Source: Rallus limicola
Taxonomy: Eukaryota; Chordata; Aves; Gruiformes; Rallidae
Reading direction: 5' to 3'
NCBI GenBank assembly: GCA_022605955.1
Contig: JAKCOZ010000660.1
Location: 34,959 to 98,958 of the forward strand
DNA length: 64,000 nt
The notes under the pieces are model-generated. The model was not told the origin of the DNA. It saw only the letters and a program-made list of their open reading frames with translations, and did no database searches. Below, one piece after another: positions 24,610-36,619 of this stretch (its first letter is position 1; each line of letters starts with the position of its first letter). The position numbers were made by a program, and so were the translations under genes.

Positions 24610-25750
24610 AAGACTGGAAACATACCATAAGGAATTCTCCCCAGCATCACTACTTGATCTTCAGTAGAGACAGGACAAGGATAACTTGCCTACCATTTTC
24701 ATCACATTTTTGTATTCCTTCTTGAACCTTTACAAACCATTTGACATTTCAAATACAGCGATGCTCTTGTGTGGATGCACAGTACCCAAAGAAAGTCACA
24801 GCAAAAGGCAGTCAGGTGGCAGATGCTAATGCAGCAGCTGACAGGCTAATCTGGGTAAATAACTGCAGTCATCAATCTTCCTTCTCCTTTCAAGAAACTG
24901 CTTGGCCAATTTGCCACATTCTGGAAAATTCCTATCCAACCTTTTGTGCCCCCAAACTAAGTACCAAATATTTTACCCTGGACATTCCCCAGTTGCAATA
25001 GTTGCCATTTCAAAAAAACATTTGTTTGCCATTTCTGACTTTCTAAACAGACTTGCAGTAAGTATGCAGTGCCAGACATGGCAAAAAATAGCTTTTCATG
25101 AGACAAATACAGCTCACGGACACGAGTTACAACTCAACAGCACTTCATGACACAGCCCTCACCAAGCCAACTAGTTAATACATCCCCTCCTCTCTGTTTT
25201 TATACAATGTATTTGCTTTACTTTCTCTACAGAAACAGAACCCAAAACCCACCCTAAATAAATGACCCACCACTCCACAGAAAGCACGGCTGACCATCAC
25301 TATTTCTTGTTTACACAAGGGAGAAATCTTCAAAACACACATTTAAAGGTAAAGATTAAAAAAACCACAACATTCTGATGGCAGTAGTCGGGTAACAACC
25401 ACATGCTGTTAGAATGAAAACAATTACCCTGATTTAAAAAGCATCTGATTAAATGTTAAAAGCCAAAGACCACAGCACATCCCACCCAAGGCTTGTAAAA
25501 CTGTGAACATCACTGACCAGTTGAATGGTACCAGCTCAACTGACGGTGTTGGGGGACGATAAGTGTCTCCTTGCCGAGAACTTCTGCTTAAATCACTGCC
25601 CATCATCTCCATGCACACTGCACTGTCTGCGTGATACATCTTACACTGAGCCATCGACAGAACCCAGCCACCACAAGCGACCAGCACGCGGGTGACTGTC
25701 ACAAGACAGGAGTAGTCTGCCGCTTCTCCAGCGTGGCTGGAGCCAGAGCC
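24610..25750. other. non-coding stretch, nothing recognised
   Basis: AT-rich sequence between the hairpin and the EGF-like exon. No exon or repeat that I can support. Confidence 0.5.
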
Positions 25751-25754
25751 TCAC

Positions 25755-25877
25755 CGCGGCACATGGGCCCATTCCCCACGTCTCCGGGTTGGCAGGTGCA
25801 GCCGTGTCCCCTGGCAGTGCTGGGACAGGTGGCATTCTCATCACGGCTGTGCTGCCTGCTGCCACACGCATCCTGCT
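25755..25877 (-). pseudogene. isolated EGF-like domain exon, probably decayed
   Basis: A 123-base exon-like unit sits between a strong acceptor (long pyrimidine tract, CCTTGTAG at 25885-25878) and donor GTGAGG at 25754. It enters and leaves in phase 1, the usual phase of EGF exons. The peptide has D-A-C, then DENATC, GHGCTCQPGDVGNG and MC, the spacing of a NELL- or uromodulin-like EGF module. Five of the six cysteines are present; the second is replaced by Arg (CGT), and the usual aromatic after PG is Asp. No sister exons were found around it. It is most likely a stray fragment of a duplicated EGF-protein gene that has lost function. A lineage-specific live exon is possible but less likely. 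Confidence 0.55.
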
Positions 25878-25889
25878 CTACAAGGGGGA

Positions 25890-28340
25890 GGGAAGGAAGA
25901 TGAAAGAAAAGAAAAATGAGAGACCCTGAGCTTCTCAGAGGGATGAGGGGGCATCTGGAGACCAAGTGGAATCACAAGGCTGCCGCAGCGGCTGAACGCT
26001 GGGAGTTGGGTAGGGAGTCAGCTCTGGGGCTGCTGCAATTGCAAGACTCAGCAACGTGTGCCTGAGGACAGCAGGTTATTCAGATACAAAGAAAACAATT
26101 GGTGAAAGGAAAGTCCAGTTATGACAAGTAACAGGCAAATCCCTGCTGTGAAGAGTGACCTTTCCATCGCTGCCCATCACCACCAGCAACAAGTGCAAGG
26201 ACAAGGTCAGTGAACACAAGAGAGGGGCCCTAACAGCACGCCCTTTAAACACACAGTTCCCTTGTCACAGCCACTTGCTCTAATGCATGCTGAGCTGACT
26301 CTCTCTAATACAGTGTGATAACATCTGGCATGTTTAGAGTACCATTCGCAGCCCCGAACCCCAAAGAGACTTCCAGACAAACAGGCCATCTTTTGCTGTC
26401 ATCCTGCAACTCCAACTGCTGCCACTGAACCCAATTTGCTGCAGCTCCTTCACTTCACTCTCCTGCTACCGTTTTGTCCTAGTAAAGCATCAGTTACAGC
26501 TGGCAAGCTACCTGACCCTGAAGTTTCTCACTGCTTCATGCAATTACTAGCAGCTTCCCTCCCACGGGAGGATTGCAAAAAGAAAACCTGAATATTTTAC
26601 ATCCTTCCATTGGTGGATTTACAGTTTTGGTCAGGGGAATCAAGAGGGTGCCATGAGATCTCTTTAAACCATAGAAAGGGCAACAGACATAAAAACCCAA
26701 AATCTGGAACCCTTCTCAGTATGCAGCTGCATTCATCAGGCTAGTATCCATACACTCGAGGTAAAAGGTATCCCCCCTTTCTGGAACCAGGGGTTTGCTC
26801 AGATATACCAGTGAATAAGGGGTGGTCAAAGGACCACAGACTCAATTTAGCCTTCTACAGACCACAGAAAGAGGTCTCTAAAGCATGAGCAAAATACTCA
26901 CTTTTACAGACTCTGAATTTGGACCCTTTGGAAGATCCTCTCCACTGCGAGCAACAGGATCCCAGGCGACACCAAGTTCACCTCTGCAATGCCCTCACTT
27001 TACAGCAGGACCGAATGACAGCCAATTCCAAGCTACATGTCGGTTGAATGGTGGATCCCAAGGAACCCTCTAAACCAAATACTCCTCAACACCACTGATA
27101 ACTATGTGCAGAACACAGACCTGACATGTTTTCTATTTTTCAAATACATCTCACAGCAAAATGATATGGATGGTAAGCATTTTCTTCTAAAGAGCATCGA
27201 AGCAACATATCCCTCACTAACCCTTTGCTTTTAGCAGGAAACTCACACAAACACACACCCCAATGTGCCTGGCTGCAGCTGATAAATGCAGGCTTACATT
27301 TACACTTGTTAGTTCACGTTGGTCCCTGGCTCTGCAGCTCCTTCCCAATGTCCAGACGCCTCACACACTCTGAATGCAAGACTTCTCCAAGGGCTGCCTG
27401 CTCCCTGCTTCAGCCTTTAAGAAACGCTACTGCAGCTTATTCCTGCCGCTCTGGGCTCCTGGGGTGGAGGCTGCTGGGTCAGACACAAGAAGCACAGAGG
27501 TGCCCTCACCAAGGAAGGGCTCAGCAGGCAGCTGAACCATGATTTCAAGTTGAACCATGATTTCTGTTGAAAAAGACACACTGTCTCCATCATCTCTCAC
27601 TCCTCTGCCTTTTATTAGTTCTTGCCATTAGTTTTCACGTGTTCATAGTCAACTACAGTGAGAAAGCCTTTCTGATAGGGGCATGTGCACACAAGAGCAC
27701 TCCTGCTCAGAGAATTGACAAAATTACTCAATTACTTTCTCAGCACTTCAAGTACAAGCAAAAGATTTCCCTGTGGCAACGTGCTTTGCCAAAGCACACA
27801 TGATATTATACTCTGCTATGTTGTGCTGGGGCTTTGACAACGTCCAGTACTATATTCACCATGCCTGCAGATGTGCCTGTGTGCCTGGCAACGCTGAAAG
27901 GTTTAACACCAACAAAGCTGCATTCCCACAGTCAAAACAGAGGTCATTTTTCTCTAAGGACATATATCCCTTGAAGGGTTAGCAACAACTCTGACCATGG
28001 GGACTTGCCCTCCATGAGGCATTCTGATGCTGCTGGCACAAGGAGGACAGAGGGAATCTCATCTGCATGAGGAACCCCAAGATTCCTTAGCAGCACTGTG
28101 GCTGCAATAGCAGGAGCTTCACATTAGATTTTCCCTGGTGTAGAGATGCCTATAGATGATGTCCCTACAAGCCTAATAAGAACGAGGAAGTACTGACTTC
28201 CTGACAAGCTACAAAAATATTTTCTTCCAGGAATTAAACTCTCATCATTAAGTTTGATTCAAGTCATCCATCTCTCTCTGACTTCTATCTGTTACCTAGC
28301 ACACACAAAAGGAGCTTATGATCAAAGACATTACGATCAA
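25890..28340. other. non-coding stretch, nothing recognised
   Basis: Mixed-composition spacer with only short reading frames. No repeat, exon or RNA gene is supported. Confidence 0.5.
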
Positions 28341-28921
28341 ACACATGATCTGGGGTGCATCAAAAGGAGCGTGGCCAGCAGGTCACAGGAGGGGATCCTC
28401 CCCCTCTGCTCTGCCCTGGTCAGGCCCCACCTGTGTCCAGTTCTGAGCTCCCTGGTATAAAAGGGACAGGGAGCTCCTGGAGAGAGTCCGGAGGAGGCTG
28501 CAAAGATCATTAAAGGCCTGGAGCATCTCCCCTACATGGAAAGGCTGAGTGACCTGGGGCTGTTCAGCCTGGAAAAAAGAAGCCTGAGAGGGATCTGATC
28601 AATGGTTATAAACATCTGAAGCCTGGGACACAGGGGGAAATGGCCAGCCTCTGCTCAGTGGCTGTGGGGACAGGACAAGGGGCGATGGCCTCAAGCTGGA
28701 GCACAGGGAGTTCCACCCCAATCTGGGGAAGAACTTTTTCCCAGGGAGGGTGAGGGAGCCCTGGGACAGGCTGCCCAAGGGGGTGTGGAGTCTCCTCCTC
28801 TGGAGAGATTCAAGACCAGTCTGGACACCGACCTGTGTGACCTGTCCTAGGGACCCTGCTTTGGCAGGGGGGTTGGACCCAATGGGCTCTGGGGGTCCCT
28901 TCCAACCCCTAAGATTCTGTG
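28340..28921 (+). mobile_element. CR1 LINE 3' portion
   Basis: Forward CR1 sequence from TCACAGGAGGGGATCCTCCC through CCTACATGGAAAGGCTGAGT to the 3' end AACCCCTAAGATTCTGTGA. About 580 bases, reading frame degraded. Confidence 0.93.
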
Positions 28922-29164
28922 ACAAAAATACCTGGCAGGTTCACTGAGAAGGACAGTGCTGTAGGGTGCAATTCCCTGACCCAACACTCACTCCCCTGCA
29001 TTATCAGCATCCATTTCAAGAGACAGGTGACATTTCAGAACAGTTACAACAGCAGCACCGTCCTCTCCTCACAGACAAGTCAGTTGATGATCTCGGTGAG
29101 CTCTCTTCAGCATCGGTGTTTCTGTTACTCAGGAGTCCCTGTTCTCACTGTCTCTATTCCACAC

Positions 29165-29665
29165 TGTTGTGGTTCAGCCCCAGCCAACAACTCAGCACCC
29201 GCAGCTGCTTGCTCACCCCACCCCTCCCCCCCAGTGGGACTGGGCAGAGAAGCAGAAGAGGGAGGGAACTTGTGGGTTGAGACAGAAACAGTTTAGCAGG
29301 ACACACAAAAGTGGAAGATAATAATACATAAATAAGAAAGACACAAAACAAGGGACAAGCAGCACAGTTTCTCTCCACCCAAAGTCGATGCTGCCCAACA
29401 GCCTCCAGCTTCCCTGCAAGACCCCCAAACTGCCCACAGGCACAAAGGCCAACAAGGAATTTGTTCACCATTTCCCATCAGCAGGCAGGTGTGCAGCCAT
29501 CAGCCCAAACTCAGGGCTCACAATCTGCCACACTGGGCCCTCAGCCCACCCCCAGCTATCAATGGAACATCATGTGCCATGGTAAGGAATACCCCCTCTG
29601 GCCAGTTTGGGCTGTGTCCCCTCCCAGCTTCCTGGCTGCCCCCCCACCTTCTCATTGGCAGAGAT
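29165..29665. mobile_element. avian ERV solo LTR, truncated
   Basis: Starts TGTTGTGGTTCAGCCCCAGC, a common avian LTR end, and contains GGAATACCCCCTCTGGCC, shared with the LTR at 39.3 kb. The last part found in that copy (ending ACCAGGACA) is missing here. Confidence 0.75.
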
Positions 29666-29669
29666 GTGT

Positions 29670-32482
29670 GAGATTATTTTTTAATTATTTATTAAAGATT
29701 TCGTTATTTTTAAGTGTTTCTCATTCTTCTGAAATGCTGCAATACTAAAAATTTTACAGAAAATTAAAGGCTATCAATCTTCTATTGCAAAAAAAAAGGA
29801 AGAATCCAATATCAACTGTTGCTTTACCTTCTGTTTCATTTCTTTTTCATGCAAGCAGAGACAAGGTATTGAAAGGACATACCATCTCCGAAGCTTCAGC
29901 TCTCCTACCCCTGTTTCCTAGCCACCAAACTGCTGCTATTTTGCATGTTGGGTTGTTTGTTTTTTTTTAAATGTATTCTTCAGAGGCACTACAGAATTTC
30001 TAGGATGCTTCTGTTTTCCTATGCTGAAGGAGACAACAATGTTAGACTTCCTAGATTTGCACTGGGCTCTACAGGCAAGATCTGCTTTGCTTTAGCTCTG
30101 TCTTTTCTCCCTTTCCTGTCTGTGCTTGGAATAACTCAAGTATTTGTATTGTCGTACACCTTGTCTAAAATATTTAATAGCAAATTGGAAACACAGGTTG
30201 AAAAAATTGAGCAAACACCACACAGTAAGGAGAAGAACCCCTTGGTTCAAGAGACCTAACTAACTGGAACATCAGCATAGCTTTCCCTTGCACAGTTCCA
30301 AAGCACCTAATGGATTTCAAACTTAGCATTTCTAAAAGTGCATTTGACACAGGAGTTATTTTTCAGTGCCGACCTTATCTTTATCTTCTTTAAATAAGGA
30401 TGCTCTCTGAAAGAGGATTGACACTGGAATGCAGTAACTGGAGACATACTCCATTGAATGGTCTTTCACTGGAGCTGCAAGGAAAGGGCCCAATTTAAAC
30501 TTGCTTACAAGATGGAAACAATTTCCTTCCCCCAAAGCCTTCATAATCAAACATTCATCTTATGAAAACACTGTGCAAAGAATCTGACTACTTCTATTCC
30601 TTCTTATTTTTACAACACTTAAAGGAAGTCTTAGCTGTTCTCTCAATTGTGGACATAAGATTTGAGGATGGAACCACAAATGCAGCAAACATTTCTATAG
30701 ACCAAGAGACTCACAACAGAGACACAACTCACTTACGGAACCACAAGGTCACCAGATGCTGCCGCTGTGATTAATACAGACACCATTTGTATAGAATACA
30801 GGCCCTGATGTAAAATTCATTAGCTCAGTGGCAAAATTGAAGTGATGGCCTTTGAAAACTCAGAAAGGGGAAAGCCATCTTTCCACGTACTTTTAAGAAG
30901 TGAAGCTTTGTTGCACAGCTTTAGGATTCAAATCTCTGTGCAATAACTGAGGCTTTAAAAATGAAAGATTAAAATTGGAATTTAGTAATAATAACGGAAT
31001 TAGTGGAAGCAGAATTTCAGCTCATAAGTATTTCTGATGACACACAAGGGATACCTTTTAAGGACACCAAGTAAAAGGAAGCATTAGCTGAACACACAGG
31101 AAGAATCTCTCTCCCCCAGAAAGCCAGGGCAATCAGAAACAAGATGCAGACATCAAACAAGGAATGACCTCGCGGATGGTAAGCTGGTGAAAGGTAACAG
31201 CTCATCGTGAATCCTGACAAACCCGGGGGGAGGGAAGCCCCGGTGTTTTCCTCTGCTCACAAGAATGAAAGAAAGAAAAAACCCAAAGTTTATCTAGGTC
31301 AATTCTGAACATCAGTCACCCAAGTTTACCCTGTTCATTTACAGAAAGAAACGGGAAGAAGGAACAGAACACAGAAGGGAACAGCCCCACTGCTCCTTGA
31401 GACAAGAATATGCTGCAACTTTATCCTCAGGAGCAGTTAAACACATCAGCAGAAACATCAGGTTTCCAGTTCTCCCAAGAAGAAACCAAAATGCTACTGT
31501 AATTTATGACAGAACAAGCAGCTTCTGGTGTCTCACATGAAATTCTTTAGTCTGCATTCTAAAAGAGCAGAGATAATTAGGAGGAAATAGCGGGATTTCT
31601 TTTAATATAAAATTCCGAATATGCACACAGTTGTCTGATGGAATAAAAATCTCCTGAATGGTTCCTCAAGTTCTAAACTAAAACTCTTCCTTTAAGTTGC
31701 TGGGATCTGGTTAGATTTTAGCCACACCTGACTACCTACAAACAAGTTTATTTTATTACTCATGTAAGCCATGCTTGTTCTATTTTCTTCTAATTTATTA
31801 CAAAACCAATATGCCTAGAAACTAATGTAACAAAATAGTTACTCGTGTTCCTAAACTAGTACTTAGAAAGAATCCCTGAGATTTGTCTCAGTGATCCAAT
31901 TCCAGCTTCCATTATTAGTTGGTTTAGTGTGGATTTTCACAGCACCGTGACATTTTCTTTGTATTGCGCGATCATCCCAAAACCCAATTAATGTTATTCA
32001 TGCACTTAATGTCTATCACAACTAGCACAATATACGGATATATCAAGAGGAAAATGGACTAAAACTACTACCTCACCCTAAGGGGGACAACATGCCAATG
32101 TGGGCGATAAAGACACCGGTAGGAGAGTCGAGAGGATTTCGGTGTTCTGGGGGTGAAGCCTTTGCTATTTATGCTTCTGCACTGAGGTGCTTGGCCGCCG
32201 CCTTCGTTTCCCTCAGCCAGAAGCACAAAGCAGACATGAATGCAAAGGTCTCTATTCTGTTACAGCAGATAAGGACTTTATTGTTTGTAGCCAAAAAATT
32301 AACCTTATTAATGATTCTTATTCGTATGAATCCCATAAGTCCCACTCTTAAGTTATATATATATATATATGAATAGAAATAAGAACACCGTGGATGACAA
32401 AAACATAGAGGGTAAGAGGATGTTTTTTTTCCAGAAACATTTGTAGCACACAAAGCATTTCATAATCCAATCATTTACATAG
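29670..32482. other. AT-rich non-coding stretch, nothing recognised
   Basis: About 2.8 kb between two LTRs, AT-rich, with a short (AT)n run near 32356-32372. No exon or RNA gene is supported. Confidence 0.55.
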
Positions 32483-32487
32483 GGGGC

Positions 32488-33687
32488 TGTGGTGGTTGAG
32501 CCCTGGCCAAAGGCCAGACGCCCGCCAAAATCAGTCTGTTACTCCCCTTCTTAGTTGGACAGGGGAGAAATAATATAATTGGGCGGCTCGAGAGGCAAAC
32601 TCGTTAATGACGCGGGCAAAACAGACTCAACACAGAGTGCCGAAGAGAAAGTTGCCTCATCTATTACACTACACTAAAGAGAAAACAGTGAAAAAGAACG
32701 AGAGTCAGGAGTGCAACCAACAATCTTGAAACAAATGCAACAAGGCAAACACTATTTCCCCAGCACTCCCTCCTTAGCAGGCTTTAGTTAGAAGTTTGCT
32801 CCCTTCTTCCCTCCCGGTCGCAGCCCAGGAGGGGCAGGGACTGGGGAAAATGGGGGTCTCGGAAACACCTTCCCCCCACCCCTCCATTCTAAAGCAGACT
32901 GCCCTTTCAGCCATGATTTTGCTCCCTTCTTCCCCTCTCCTGCTCGCAGCACACGACGGGGGGGCAGGGACTAGGACATGGGGGCTGTAGTCAGTCCCTT
33001 GCCAGCTGGTTTCCTTCTGGGCCGAGATGGGGGCATCCATTCCACACAGCCTCCCCCTGCTGCACCGTAGGATCTCACCCGTAAGAGCCGGTCCTCCACG
33101 AACTTTCTCCAAGGCAAATCTCTTCCCATCGGGCTTCATCTCTGCTCTGGCAGGCAGCAACAAATCACAGTGTCTCTCAGGCCCAGTCCTCCACGGGGCT
33201 ATGATGCCTCCCCCAGCAAACCTGTTTGGCTCATCTCTGTAGGTCGCTTGTGCTGGCAGGGGCTCATCCCAACCTAAGTCACGGCATCTTCTCTGTGTCT
33301 CCCCCGGCTCCATCCAGCGTGGAGCCTCTCCATCGGGCAGGTCGGGTCTCTGCCTCCTCCATGGGTCCTTTCCTCCGGCTACTCCACGGGCTTCAGCTCC
33401 GGCTGCAGGGGCAAAACTGTCGCCTGGGTACCTGGGCGCGCCTACTCCCCCAGCTTTCCTGGCCTTTTGTGTCTGTCAACTGCTTACATTTATATGCAAA
33501 TAGACATCCCAATGCCCTTAACGGGCCAAAACTGCAATCTTCCTGGCACTCCGTGTTCTGGTGGAGTCTTTGTCTCCTCTATGTGATTCTCAGAGGCGCT
33601 GTAAGCAGGCCTGCAGAAGACTCCAGCAGCCATGTTCTGTAGCACATGGCCCCCTCTCTCAGTAGCCAACTACGCAAAACTGCAACA
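32488..33687. mobile_element. ERVL-type solo LTR, 1,200 bp, with 5-bp target duplication
   Basis: Begins TGTGGTGGTTGAGCCCTGG and ends GCAAAACTGCAACA, a TG...CA terminus pair. It is flanked by GGGGC on both sides (32483-32487 and 33688-33692), a 5-bp target-site duplication typical of ERVL integration. The family is a long LTR abundant in bird genomes; a second copy is at 50.9-52.0 kb. Open frames inside are not thought to be genes. Confidence 0.9.
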
Positions 33688-34004
33688 GGGGCTTTTGTTT
33701 TCCCTTTTATGCATACCTTAGTTTAAAATACAGAAATCTGAAGTATATTGAGTTGAAACTATTTTTGAAGAGTCAAGGGAAAACAATTTGCTAATAAGTT
33801 TGCATGATCGGTCCCCTTTAGCGTTCAGTTCAGTTTACACTTTTCAGCTTTGTCTCCACTCAGTCCTGTTAAATCCATTTTTCATATTATACTCTAAATT
33901 ATATGAAGAAACCTAATGCATAAAAGCAAAGCTCAGGTTCTGTTTGAAATTAGTAAGATATCAGACAGAATTTACGTTTTCTTTGACATCAACACAACAC
34001 CTTT

Positions 34005-34655
34005 TCACAGAATCATTAAGCTTGGAAAAGACCTTCAAGATCATCTAGTCCAGCCGTCCCCCTACCACCTCTACTACTAACTAACCCATGTCCCTAAGTA
34101 CCTCATCCAACCTTTCCTTGAACACCCACGCCCCCTCCCCCCCCCCCCCCGCGGGACGGTGACTCCACCACCTCCCTGGGCAGCCCCTTCCATTGCCTAA
34201 ACACTCTTCCTGAGAAGAAATTTCTCCTCAGTTTCTAACCTCAGTTTCCCCTGATGCAAACTGCAGCCATTCCTTCTTGGCCTATCACATCTTATCTGTG
34301 AGAAGAGGCTGATCCCCAGCTCACCACAGCCTCCTTTCAGGGAGATGCAGAGCTTGATAAGGTCTGCCCCAAGCCTCCTGTTCTCCAGACCACACAGACT
34401 CGGTTCCCTCAGCTGCTCCTCATCAGACTTGTGCTCTGAAGCCTTCACCAGCTTCGTTGCCCTTCTCTGGGCACACCCCAGGGCCTTCATGTCTTTCTTG
34501 TAGTGAGGGGCCCAACATGAACACAGCATTTGAGGTGCAGCCTCACCAGAGCTGACTACAGGGGTATGATCACCTCTCTGGTCCTGCTGACTACACTGTT
34601 CCTGATGCAGGCCAGCCACGATGCTGTTGGACTTCTTGGCCGCCTTCTTCCTATC
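34005..34655 (-). mobile_element. CR1 LINE 3' portion
   Basis: TCACAGAATCATTAAGCTTG at the left end is the reverse-complement CR1 terminus. The body follows for about 650 bases, with a poly-C run near 34136-34150. Confidence 0.92.
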
Positions 34656-35375
34656 TAAGAAAAACATGGCTTGAAAATGGCTTATTAACTAAATTTATGT
34701 GTGTATTGACCATATCCACCCAGAGCTGAGAGTTGCCTGAGTTGCCATGGGGAATGGAGGTCCCACCTACTAGTATGCTGGCTCCCGAGCACGTAAAGTA
34801 AGTAAAAACCACAACAAGTACAAAAAAACCAACCAAAAAACAACCAAACAAAAAGAAAGTCACAAGACACTCATGGGAAAACTAAATGCTGTGAAATTCA
34901 GTTTACAAACCTGACTTCTAGCCTCATTTCCTTACTGGTGATCACATATTTTGTAACTATTGGTTAACTTCAAGCTACTGCACAAGAACAACCACTGGTC
35001 AGAGCAGCTCCTTCCTAAGCACTTTTCACTGCTGACGGGCAGCGGGACAGGAACGACTCAGGCCTCCCCACAAGGCTTTGGAAAGGCACTGTTGGCCAAG
35101 AGGCTGTAACACCCATCTGCTTTGGTTCCTGATCAAGTCTAGCAGCTCCTGGGGGCTTTCACAGACGCCTGCCTCGCCGCAGTCGGGCACCGCTCCTTGC
35201 TGTCACTGTGAACAGCAGCTTTTGGATTATTCTTTGCTTTTTTCTTTAAAAGATCTCAACATACTACCTGACATCCCACTGCTGACTCCTGCTGCCAGCT
35301 GCAGTACTGATAAAGACACACTCTGCATCTGTGTCATGTTATTTTACAAAACTCTAAGATTACCCCCCTCTTACT

Positions 35376-35678
35376 TTACATATGGACACCAACTGTAAAC
35401 TGTAACCTGGTTATGGCAAGAAAAAGCAAGGCCCCAACACAGCCCCCTGCCAGCACCACAAAGCCGACCGGTACCGGTGCATCCCGAATGGAGGGAGACA
35501 GGAGAGGGGCTGCTCCCGCCTTCTGAAGCAAGGTGACCCGCTCTGCTGGGACCCTTCTCCTAAGGGGAGTCTCAGCTCCTGGTAGCCAGCAGCTCACCTC
35601 AGCCTGAGCCCAGACGGGGCTTGGAGAAAGGCTGAAAGGTTGCTGTTGGGCAAAGGCAGCCTTCGCTTCCAAGTGCAT
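35376..35678 (-). other. 100-codon open frame beside CpG island, unproven
   Basis: An ATG-to-stop frame of 100 residues ends in a hydrophobic run, VPVGFVVLAGGCVGALLFLA, that could span a membrane. It lies just downstream of the 36-kb CpG island on the minus strand. No family is recognised and no conservation can be judged, so it may be chance. Confidence 0.15.
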
Positions 35679-35799
35679 TTAAAGACCAAGGGGTGTCTCT
35701 AGAATTGGCTCTGAGCTGCGTGCTGATGTCGGAGCCCTTTATGTCAAGGTTTATTTGGGGCTTGTAAAGATCTCATCAGATTATGCTCAAGCTCGCCCA

Positions 35800-36520
35800 A
35801 ACTCGCTTGCTGCATTCAGTGGAGGGCAGGAGACAGCCTCGGCAGGGGCCAGGACTCACCCGGGATCACCCCCATCTCCCGGACGCCTGCTGCAGAGCCC
35901 CGGGGCCGAACCTGACTGACCGACCTCCCCCAGCACCGCCCGGCTGGCGCCCGCTGCCGCCACCTCCTCCGGGAGGCTTCCACCGAGTCACCGCCGGGCT
36001 GGAAGCCCCGACCGCGCCCGCAGCACCCTCCCCACCGCGGGGGCAGAGGGCACAAAGCCGCGGTACCCCCCGCCCGCTCCCCCCGGCCTCTCCTACCGTC
36101 CGCAGACAGAGACATCTCCATGAGAGGCTCCTTCGCTTTCCGGCCCAAGCGGTTCAAGGTGGCCGCCTTCTCTTCCCTCCTCGCCCGCGGCGGGGGATGC
36201 CGCTCAGGTGCAGGTGGGAGAAGAGGGGGCGAGTCCGTGCGCACTGCCCGCAGAGGCGGGGCACGGAGACGGGGGAAGGGCCCAGGGAGGGGAAACCGCA
36301 GCTCCCCGTCCGCGCGAAGTTTTCCCGGCGCGCAGGTTCCCGTCGGCGCGCGGGTCCTGCCCGGCTCCCGCCCGCTTGCAGCTGCCCCCCGCGCGCAGTT
36401 CCCGCCCGGGGGCGGCCGAGGAGGGAGCAGCGCCCCGCAGGCCTCCGGGGGAGGGAAGAGGCCTTTGCCTCGGTAAGGTCTCCATTGCTTTTCTGCTCCC
36501 GAGAGATTGCTGACGGGATC
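35800..36520. promoter_or_regulatory. CpG island, candidate promoter of an unrecognised transcript
   Basis: About 700 bases of very GC- and CpG-rich sequence in AT-rich surroundings. On the plus strand a donor CTCG|GTAAGG is at 36473; on the minus strand ACG|GTAGGAGAG lies near 36095. Either could end a first exon. Long frames here (plus 35783-36637, minus 35816-36244) look compositional. No neighbouring coding exon was found. Confidence 0.5.
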
Positions 36521-36619
36521 CCGCGGGGGAAACCCCTGAAGCGTTTATTCACTGCTGGAACTTGGGGCGATTCGCGCTTGGTGCCCGTCTGGAGAAGCGG
36601 CTCCTCTGTACGGTTTGAG

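Noticed and set aside
25424..25702. 92-codon minus-strand frame with LQALGG, faintly like nucleotide-sugar transporters
   Set aside because: The likeness is limited to a few residues around LQALGG, no other part of the family is present, and splice sites are unconvincing.
34197..34667. 156-codon minus-strand frame
   Set aside because: Entirely within a CR1 fragment.
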